A DNA stretch of 52,651 bases, from positions 1 to 52,651 of the forward strand of contig NZ_LKBD01000035.1 of NCBI RefSeq assembly GCF_001399975.1. The letters run 5' to 3'. Below are positions 46,451 through 52,651 of the stretch, piece by piece. The first letter of the stretch is position 1, and each line of letters starts with the position of its first letter. This stretch comes from Pseudoalteromonas sp. P1-9. GTDB lineage: Bacteria; Pseudomonadota; Gammaproteobacteria; Enterobacterales; Alteromonadaceae. The translations under genes were made by a program, and so were the position numbers. The notes under the pieces were generated by a model. It did no database searches and was not told the origin of the DNA. It saw nothing but the letters and a program-made list of their open reading frames with translations.

Positions 46451-46570
46451 AATTATTTAAAACAAACTTAACGTAGCGCTATTGTACGAGATATAGGGGG
46501 GCGGTTAAACTTGATTTAGAACAATTAAGTCTTATTTATTTGGCAGTTAAAGTTAAAATACTGTAAATTC

Positions 46571-46588
46571 GAAACACGTGTACGCTGA
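46571..46588. promoter_or_regulatory. FabR-like operator upstream of fabB
   Basis: GAAACACGTGTACGCTGA, read on the other strand as TCAGCGTACACGTGTTTC, matches the FabR site known from E. coli fabA and fabB as I recall it (AGCGTACACGTGTT). It lies 70 bp before the fabB ATG. A TTGGCA and TAAATT pair with 18-bp spacing just upstream would place the start inside the operator. Confidence 0.6.
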
Positions 46589-46657
46589 GATTAGACCAGT
46601 TTTTTGTAAATAACACGTAGAATAGAGCACAATTATCTTTGTAGAAAAGGTTTATCC

Positions 46658-47872
46658 ATGAAAAGAGCCGTAATTACGGGTATCGGTATTGTTTCAAGTA
46701 TCGGTAATAATCAAGAAGAAGTACTTGAATCATTAAAAGCAGGCCGTTCAGGCATCACATTCAATCAAGAGTTTGCAGATTTAAAATTACGTTCAAATGT
46801 GAGCGGTAGCATTGATCTTGACCCGAAAGAGCATGTTGATCGTAAAGCATTCCGTTTTATGGGTGACGCAGCGGCGTATTCATATATCTCAATGCAACAA
46901 GCAATTGAAGATGCTGGCCTAAATGAAGAGCAAGTTTCTAACCCGCGTACGGGCATTATTGTTGGTTCAGGTGGTGGTTCATCTAAGTATCAAGTTGAAG
47001 CTGCTGATATTCTTCGTGAAAAAGGCGTTAAGCGCGTAGGTCCATACATGGTACCGCGTACTATGGCATCAACTACTTCAGCATGTTTAGCAACACCGTT
47101 CAAAATTAAAGGTGTTAACTACTCAATCAGCTCAGCATGTGCAACGTCAGCACACTGTATTGGTAACGCGGTTGAGCAAATTCAGTTAGGCAAGCAAGAT
47201 GTTATTTTTGCTGGTGGCGGTGAAGAACTTCACTGGACATTAGCAATGGAATTTGACGCGATGGGTGCATTATCAACGAAGTATAATGAAACTCCTGAGC
47301 TTGCTTCACGTACTTATGACGCAAATCGTGATGGTTTTGTTATTTCTGGCGGTGGCGGTATCGTTGTTGTTGAAGAATTAGAGCACGCGCTTGCGCGTGG
47401 TGCGAAAATCTACGGTGAAATCGTAGGTTACGGTGCAACGTCAGACGGTTACGACATGGTTGCACCATCAGGTGAAGGCGCAGTTCGTTGTATGCAACAG
47501 GCGCTTGCATCGGTTGAAGGTGAAGTGGATTACCTAAACACGCACGGTACATCAACACCGGTAGGTGATGTAAAAGAGCTTGGCGCAATTCAAGAAGTGT
47601 TTGGTGGTAAATCACCTGCAATCAGCGCAACCAAAGCAATGACAGGTCACGCTCTGGGCGCTGCTGGCGTACACGAAGCAATTTACTCAATTCTAATGCT
47701 ACAAAATAACTTTGTTGCACCATCTATCAACATCGATGAATTAGATGAGCAAGCTGAAGGTTTAGATATCGTAAAAGAAGCGCGTGAAACCGAGCTTAAC
47801 ACTGTGATGTCAAACAGCTTCGGTTTTGGCGGTACAAACGCAACGCTTGTAATGCAAAAATACAAGGGTTAA
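46658..47872 (+). CDS. fabB: 3-oxoacyl-ACP synthase I
   Basis: This 404-aa condensing enzyme extends fatty acids and is essential for unsaturated chains. Catalytic Cys161 ([10 protein letters not shown]), His296 ([10 protein letters not shown]) and His331 ([11 protein letters not shown]) keep the spacing of E. coli FabB. The ribosome site AAAGG is eight bases from the ATG. A FabR-like operator lies upstream and a terminator follows at 47910. Confidence 0.96.
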   Translation: MKRAVITGIGIVSSIGNNQEEVLESLKAGRSGITFNQEFADLKLRSNVSGSIDLDPKEHVDRKAFRFMGDAAAYSYISMQQAIEDAGLNEEQVSNPRTGIIVGSGGGSSKYQVEAADILREKGVKRVGPYMVPRTMASTTSACLATPFKIKGVNYSISSACATSAHCIGNAVEQIQLGKQDVIFAGGGEELHWTLAMEFDAMGALSTKYNETPELASRTYDANRDGFVISGGGGIVVVEELEHALARGAKIYGEIVGYGATSDGYDMVAPSGEGAVRCMQQALASVEGEVDYLNTHGTSTPVGDVKELGAIQEVFGGKSPAISATKAMTGHALGAAGVHEAIYSILMLQNNFVAPSINIDELDEQAEGLDIVKEARETELNTVMSNSFGFGGTNATLVMQKYKG

Positions 47873-47909
47873 TTAGCGAACGTTTTAGTTATTGCTAAAT
47901 GAATCTAAG

Positions 47910-47941
47910 AAAAGCCACTTAAGTGATTGAGTGGCTTTTTT
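47910..47941 (+). terminator. Terminator of fabB
   Basis: AAAAGCCACT pairs with AGTGGCTTTT around a ten-base loop, followed by further T. It lies 38 bp after the stop codon. Confidence 0.85.
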
Positions 47942-47988
47942 ATTCCCGTTAAAATAGCGCATCTCCCGTTCGCCTCAATAGGACAACT

Positions 47989-49116
47989 ATGCGCATTCTT
48001 GCAGACCAAAATATGCCTTTGGTCGAAGAGTTTTTTTCAGAATTCGGTGAAATCACTCGATTTGCCGGTCGTGAGCTAGATCCCCAACAACTTATTGATA
48101 CTGATATTCTATTAGTACGTTCAATTACCAAAGTTGATGCCAATTTATTAGCGCATGCAAACAAACTGAAATTTGTTGGCACTGCAACCATAGGCACAGA
48201 TCACGTTGATCAAACGCTGTTACAGCAAAAATGTATCGCGTTTTCCAGCGCACCGGGTTGTAACGCAACGGCGGTTGCTGAATACGTGGTGTCGAGCCTG
48301 CTGGCGCTTGCGCAAGAAGATGATTTTAGTTTACGCGATAAAACGGTTGGTATTATTGGGGTAGGCAATATTGGTAGCCGCCTTGCGGTTAAACTTGAAG
48401 CTTTGGGCTGTAAGCTACTTTTGTGCGATCCGCCAAAGCAAGCCGCAGGCGAACTAAGTGAAGGTGTGTCACTTGATACGGTGATTGATGAAGCTGATAT
48501 CTTGAGCTTTCATGTGCCATTAGTAAAAGAAGGCATTCACAAAACAAAACATCTACTTAACCAAGGTAATTTAGCCAAGTTAAAATCAAATGCGATTGTG
48601 GTGAACTCATGTCGCGGTGATGTCATTGATAACTCCGCATTGCTCAACTTTATGCAAGCGGGCGGTGGATTATCGTTAGTACTGGATGTCTGGGAGAATG
48701 AACCGAGTATTGAGTTAGCCTTACTGCCATACACACGCATTGGCTCAGTGCATATTGCCGGTCACAGTCTTGAGGGTAAAGCTGGGGGGACCGATATGTT
48801 GTATCAAGCAGTTTGTCAGCAACTTGGTAAACCAATAACGCACAAAATGGCAGATTTTCTCCCTCAACCTGAGTTTATGGCAGTACATTTAGGCGCTACG
48901 TTTAGCGATGCAAATATTTGTCAGTTAGTGCATAGCGTGTATGATGCGCGCCGCGATTATGGCTTATTAAAAAACGGATTAAATAGCGAAGGATTCGATA
49001 GTTTAAGAAAAAACTATCCGGGACGTCGCGAATTTAGCACTTTAACGGTAAAATGCAGTTCAACTGCAAATGCAAAACGTTTAAGCCAACTGGGCTTTAA
49101 CGTGATTGAGGAATAA
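47989..49116 (+). CDS. pdxB: Erythronate-4-phosphate dehydrogenase
   Basis: This 375-aa NAD-dependent D-2-hydroxyacid dehydrogenase makes a precursor of pyridoxal phosphate. GIIGVGNIGSRLAVKLEALG is the nucleotide-binding motif, and NSCRGDVIDNSALL and DVWENEP are catalytic-domain signatures. The extra C-terminal dimerisation domain of PdxB is present (LPQPEFMAVHLGATF onward). The next gene, asd, starts one base after its stop. The pdxB-asd/usg-fimV order is common in gammaproteobacteria. Confidence 0.95.
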   Translation: MRILADQNMPLVEEFFSEFGEITRFAGRELDPQQLIDTDILLVRSITKVDANLLAHANKLKFVGTATIGTDHVDQTLLQQKCIAFSSAPGCNATAVAEYVVSSLLALAQEDDFSLRDKTVGIIGVGNIGSRLAVKLEALGCKLLLCDPPKQAAGELSEGVSLDTVIDEADILSFHVPLVKEGIHKTKHLLNQGNLAKLKSNAIVVNSCRGDVIDNSALLNFMQAGGGLSLVLDVWENEPSIELALLPYTRIGSVHIAGHSLEGKAGGTDMLYQAVCQQLGKPITHKMADFLPQPEFMAVHLGATFSDANICQLVHSVYDARRDYGLLKNGLNSEGFDSLRKNYPGRREFSTLTVKCSSTANAKRLSQLGFNVIEE

Positions 49117-49117
49117 C

Positions 49118-50134
49118 ATGTCACAAAAATTCAATGTTGCCGTTTTAGGTGCAACGGGCCTAGTAGGCCGTCAAATTATCGAAACACTAGAAGAGCGTAA
49201 GTTTCCAATTGATACGCTGTACTTATTGGCATCAGAGCGCAGTGCCGGCGAAGATATTAAGTTCGCAGGCGAAGACATTGAAGTGATTGATGTTGAGACT
49301 TTTGACTTTTCTAATGCCCATATAGCCCTGTTCTCAGCTGGTGGCAGCGTTTCGGAAAAATACGCACCAATTGCAGCAGAAGCAGGGTGTGTGGTTATCG
49401 ATAATACCTCACATTTTCGTTACGACTATGATGTGCCATTAGTTGTGCCTGAGGTTAACCCTGAAGCGCTGAGTGACTTTAGAAATCGTAATATTATTGC
49501 TAACCCGAACTGTTCAACTATTCAAATGATGGTGGCACTAAAGCCGATTTATGATGCCTATGGTATTGATCGTATTAACATAACTACTTATCAGTCTGTT
49601 TCAGGTGGTGGTAAAAAAGCGGTAGATGAGTTAGCAAAACAAACAGCAAACCTAATGAATGCGCGCCCACTTGAAAACGACGTATTTCCAAAGCAAATCG
49701 CGTTTAATGTGATCCCACAAATTGATTCGTTTGAAGATAACGGCTACACCCGTGAAGAGATGAAAATGGTGTGGGAAACGCAGAAAATATTCGGCGATAG
49801 CAGTGTAATGGTTAACCCAACCGCTGTGCGCGTACCTGTGTTTTATGGTCACGCAGAAGCTATTCACCTAGAAACGCGTATGCCGGTAGATGTTGAACAT
49901 GTGAAGCAGTTATTAAACGATGCGCCAGGCGTAGAATATATCGAAGATGAGCAAGACTACCCAACACCGGTGACCGATGCGAGCGGCAATGACGCGGTAT
50001 ATGTTGGCCGCGTACGTCAAGATATTAGCCATCCTCACGGATTAAATTTGTGGGTTGTATCTGATAACACACGTAAAGGTGCGGCAACAAATAGTATACA
50101 AATCGCAGAGTTGTTAATCGAACAATACCTATAA
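49118..50134 (+). CDS. asd: Aspartate-semialdehyde dehydrogenase
   Basis: The protein is 338 aa from ATG 49118, with GAGGAA overlapping the end of pdxB. A longer frame from 49106 is rejected. It reduces aspartyl phosphate to the semialdehyde for Lys, Thr, Met and diaminopimelate synthesis. NAD(P)-binding VAVLGATGLVGRQ, catalytic Cys132 in IANPNCSTIQM and YQSVSGGGKKAVDEL are present. Keeping the Cys argues for a true Asd rather than the inactive Usg paralogue found here in other species. Confidence 0.92.
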   Translation: MSQKFNVAVLGATGLVGRQIIETLEERKFPIDTLYLLASERSAGEDIKFAGEDIEVIDVETFDFSNAHIALFSAGGSVSEKYAPIAAEAGCVVIDNTSHFRYDYDVPLVVPEVNPEALSDFRNRNIIANPNCSTIQMMVALKPIYDAYGIDRINITTYQSVSGGGKKAVDELAKQTANLMNARPLENDVFPKQIAFNVIPQIDSFEDNGYTREEMKMVWETQKIFGDSSVMVNPTAVRVPVFYGHAEAIHLETRMPVDVEHVKQLLNDAPGVEYIEDEQDYPTPVTDASGNDAVYVGRVRQDISHPHGLNLWVVSDNTRKGAATNSIQIAELLIEQYL

Positions 50135-50455
50135 TTGTCAATTCTTTGATGCCAAACAATTATACCACCGTAATTGTTTGGCATTATTCGTAACTTATTG
50201 AGTTTCAGTTTAAAGCGGCACGTTCAAATACTGAGATAATGTAATCCCGCCAGTTACTTTACTAATGCTAATTAATGGATATTCAGTGTTTTCTGGTTTA
50301 TAGTTTTACGCTGAAAATTATAAAAAGAGTCGCACTATTTTAAGCTGTTACAGCTAGGAAACTACAAAAATGGTGCAAACTTTGCATAAGTTTGGTGTTC
50401 GAGCACCGTGTTCAAGAACATATAAACTTCTCAGAGTTAATATTAAAGGAAACCC
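50135..50455. other. Intergenic region between asd and fimV
   Basis: A 13-bp inverted repeat TGCCAAACAATTA (50150-50162 with 50171-50183) probably ends the asd transcript, though the T run is poor. A perfect palindrome AGCTGTTACAGCT lies at 50343-50355, about 100 bp before fimV, and could be an operator. No gene is seen. Confidence 0.55.
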
Positions 50456-52651
50456 ATGCGCAGCTTCTTTTCTTCAAAAGCGATTATTTTATTTTCGGCA
50501 GTGTTGCTAGGTGCATCGACCCTATCATTCGACCTTTTTGCCGACAGCACTCGCATCCGCGGACCGAAAAACGTAGATATCGGTGAACAGGGGAAACGCT
50601 ATGGGCCAATCCGCGATTCAGACACGCTATGGCGCATCGCAACAAAATTAAGACCTGATAACTCGGTTACGATTTATCAGGTAATGCAAGCGATTTATCA
50701 GAAAAACCCCAATTCTTTCCTCGATAATAATATTAATCACTTGCGCCCTGGCGCTTACTTAGCTATGCCATCAATGCGCGAAATCCGAAGCATTAATGCA
50801 GGCTTTGCTCAAGAGCGTTCAGAGCTAGATGACAAACTTTGGGATAAAAAGGTTAAAGGCGAACTTACTCAAACCGAAATCGACGTTGTTGCAAAGCAAG
50901 CAGAGCAAGCTAAAAAAGAAGATGTAATCGTTGCTAAAAAAGAACTGAGTGACGAAATTAAGCAGGCAAAAGAAGCACAAAATGAGAAGTTAGAGCAGCT
51001 TAAAGACGAATTTAAATCATCGGTTGATAACGTTGAGGTAATTCTTAACGAAAATGAAAACCTGAAAAAGCAAGTTACCAGCCTATCAACTGAACTTGAG
51101 CATATTCGCGGTCAATTAGACAGCGATAGACAAACGCTAGACGAATTAAAAGCGCTACTTGCTGACCAGCATCGTATTCTTGCAGAACAAGAAGCCAAGG
51201 CTAAGGCTGAGGCGGAATCGTTTAGTTTACAAAATTTGACTAATAACCCACTGCTTTTAGTAGTGCTTGCACTTATTCCTGGATTTTTAATTGTTGGCGG
51301 CGCAATTTATTGGTTTAAATCGCGCGCCAATAAAGTGGAACCTGAAGAAGAACCCATTTTTGACACGCCAATGTCAAAGGTGCCAGACCCTATCGTAAAC
51401 GATACCTTAGATGATGATTTAAGCGATGGGTTAGATGATGTTCTGGCAGATAACACAGTAGACGATGATTTAAGTTCAGGCTCAGATGAAGGTTTAGACG
51501 ACCCATTTGATGATGTGCTTGATCAAAGCTTTGACGATGCATTAGACGATGATGTTGTTGCACTTGATGATGACCTAGACGATACACTGGGCGAACCTGA
51601 AGACTTGCTCTACGAAGATGAAGAGCCAGCGCTTGAAGAAACTAACACGCTGCTAGATCAAGACGAGCTTGATGGCTTACTTGGTGATGCGCTTGATGAT
51701 GATTTGCTAGATGAAAGTGATTCAGATGATCTCGTGCCAGATTTAAATAATGATAGCGCAGATGACGAATTAGCAGATGCTGACGATATTGATGCAATTC
51801 TAGCGCAAGATTTTGACACAGGCGCTGATAGCGATGATGTGGCGATTGACGAAATAGCAGAAAGCGATAGTGAAATTGAACTAGATATTCCAGAAGAGCA
51901 AGAGCCGCTCAGTCAGGAAGAGCCTGATGTAGCTGATGTCGATGCTATTATGGATGAGCTAAGTAATGATGAACTAGAGTCTGAAGTAACAGAAAGCGAA
52001 GAAGAGAAAGAACCTGAAATCCAATTAGATATGGATGATATTGATGCGATGATCAATGAGGTTGAGTCTGATGATACTGACCTAACCAATCTTGATGCAT
52101 TAATCGAAGAGGCTAACTCAGATGCAGAACGTTTAGCTGCGCAACAAGCCGCTGCAGAAGCTATTGCAAATACAGACACATTAGAAGATGAATTGGAAGA
52201 TTCGCTTGAATCAGATGATGATATTGATGCCTTATTAGAGCAGACAGCTGAAAGTGATAATGGATCGGCACTCGATGACATCGATGAGCTAATTGAACAA
52301 AGTGAAGAAATAGAATCTGAATTCGATGCGACAGAGCCAAATGATACTGAAATTGATGTTGATGATGTAAACGTTGAAGCAGCTGCCCTTGAAGATGATA
52401 TCACCTCTGAAGAGTTAGACGAACCAGTAGAAGAATCACTTGAAGAATCGCTAGATAAAGCACTCGAAGAGTCGTTGGATGATTCACTTGCATCGAGTGA
52501 AGAGACGCTAGATGAATTAGATGAACTTGATGCGATTGAGCCTGAAGCGGATGAAATAGAAACGCTTGAATCTGATGAAGCGTCTAGTGAAGCTGATATC
52601 GCTGAAATTGATGTTGCTGATGTAAACGTTGAAGCAGCTGCCCTTGAAGAT
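50456..52651 (+). CDS. fimV: FimV/HubP-type polar hub protein, 5' part (runs off the window)
   Basis: The frame starts at ATG 50456 behind AAAGGA and is still open at the window end (about 731 codons). Residues 1-30 form a signal sequence. The next 85 resemble the FimV N-terminal LysM-like domain (YGPIRDSDTLWRIATKLRPD, LRPGAYLAMPSMREI). A coiled coil spans about 130-255 and a membrane helix PLLLVVLALIPGFLIVGGAI lies near 264-283. The cytoplasmic part is extremely acidic, rich in Asp, Glu and Leu (DELDGLL, DIDALLEQ). FimV/HubP organises cell-pole and type IV pilus or flagellar machinery. Imperfect 85-residue repeats are visible at the end. Confidence 0.92.
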   Translation, partial: MRSFFSSKAIILFSAVLLGASTLSFDLFADSTRIRGPKNVDIGEQGKRYGPIRDSDTLWRIATKLRPDNSVTIYQVMQAIYQKNPNSFLDNNINHLRPGAYLAMPSMREIRSINAGFAQERSELDDKLWDKKVKGELTQTEIDVVAKQAEQAKKEDVIVAKKELSDEIKQAKEAQNEKLEQLKDEFKSSVDNVEVILNENENLKKQVTSLSTELEHIRGQLDSDRQTLDELKALLADQHRILAEQEAKAKAEAESFSLQNLTNNPLLLVVLALIPGFLIVGGAIYWFKSRANKVEPEEEPIFDTPMSKVPDPIVNDTLDDDLSDGLDDVLADNTVDDDLSSGSDEGLDDPFDDVLDQSFDDALDDDVVALDDDLDDTLGEPEDLLYEDEEPALEETNTLLDQDELDGLLGDALDDDLLDESDSDDLVPDLNNDSADDELADADDIDAILAQDFDTGADSDDVAIDEIAESDSEIELDIPEEQEPLSQEEPDVADVDAIMDELSNDELESEVTESEEEKEPEIQLDMDDIDAMINEVESDDTDLTNLDALIEEANSDAERLAAQQAAAEAIANTDTLEDELEDSLESDDDIDALLEQTAESDNGSALDDIDELIEQSEEIESEFDATEPNDTEIDVDDVNVEAAALEDDITSEELDEPVEESLEESLDKALEESLDDSLASSEETLDELDELDAIEPEADEIETLESDEASSEADIAEIDVADVNVEAAALED
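52349..52651 (+). repeat. 255-bp period repeat within fimV
   Basis: A 48-bp stretch coding for EIDV.DVNVEAAALED occurs at 52349-52396 and again at 52604-52651 with one difference. The window stops at the end of the second copy, so further units may follow. The period is 85 codons, in frame. Confidence 0.75.

Noticed and set aside
49118..50134. Usg-type paralogue instead of Asd
   Set aside because: The catalytic Cys132 and SGGGKKAVDEL are intact, which fits an active aspartate-semialdehyde dehydrogenase.
51913..52404. 163-codon Ser-rich minus-strand frame
   Set aside because: It is the reverse complement of the Asp/Glu-rich part of fimV, which yields Ser-rich shadows.
1..52651. CRISPR array or complete prophage
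   Set aside because: No regularly spaced repeats with unique spacers were seen, and there are no phage structural, packaging or lysis genes.

Overview
The window looks like a chromosome segment of a marine gammaproteobacterium of the Alteromonadales, most likely Pseudoalteromonas or a close relative. Supporting signs are the conserved runs ygfB-pepP-ubiH-ubiI, rnt next to motY, and mnmC/fabB-pdxB-asd-fimV. A large TonB-dependent receptor, several secreted zinc peptidases and a tmRNA tag ANDDSYALAA also fit. No database search was possible, so this is an inference from gene content and recognisable protein families.

Layout. (1) 1-877: a tRNA-Phe gene followed by degenerate repeats of its 3' tail interleaved with a hairpin-rich repeat. 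(2) 878-6697: an RND efflux operon (outer-membrane lipoprotein, adaptor, pump). (3) 7134-14064: a TonB-dependent receptor and, convergent to it, a large lipoprotein metallopeptidase resembling IMPa. (4) 14207-18818: 6S RNA, divergent from ygfB-pepP-ubiH-ubiI. The usual zapA between 6S RNA and ygfB is absent. (5) 18840-28336: zapE, a 195-bp MITE, small proteins, speA-speB, a frameshifted RMD1-family gene, and an AraC/S41/DUF1272 operon. (6) 28431-37059: an accessory region built around ssrA (tmRNA). (7) 37276-50134: an M1-like secreted peptidase, rnt, motY, a CBS protein, an M9 collagenase, mnmC, fabB, pdxB and asd. (8) 50456-end: the 5' part of fimV.

The ssrA region is the most unusual part. 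A degenerate copy of the tmRNA 3' end (28431-28460) and the real 3' end (30859-30889) bracket an AbiEi/AbiEii-type toxin-antitoxin pair. A 17-bp exact copy of the tmRNA 5' end (37043-37059) and the real 5' end (31196-31212) bracket a second segment. That segment holds a 679-aa protein with a PD-(D/E)XK-like nuclease motif, a 336-aa membrane-anchored protein of unknown function, and a decayed tyrosine recombinase. A promoter-like sequence facing the distal 5'-end copy suggests that insertion exchanged the ssrA promoter. ssrA therefore seems to have been hit on both sides, with candidate defence genes left in each scar.

How the genes fit together: housekeeping operons cover ubiquinone hydroxylation (ubiH, ubiI), polyamine synthesis from arginine (speA then speB), tRNA wobble modification (mnmC), unsaturated fatty acid synthesis (fabB, with a FabR-like operator), and PLP and aspartate-family synthesis (pdxB, asd). 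The secreted peptidases and the TonB receptor suggest protein or glycoprotein scavenging. The receptor and the collagenase share GTATAC-centred palindromes upstream, which may mean common control.
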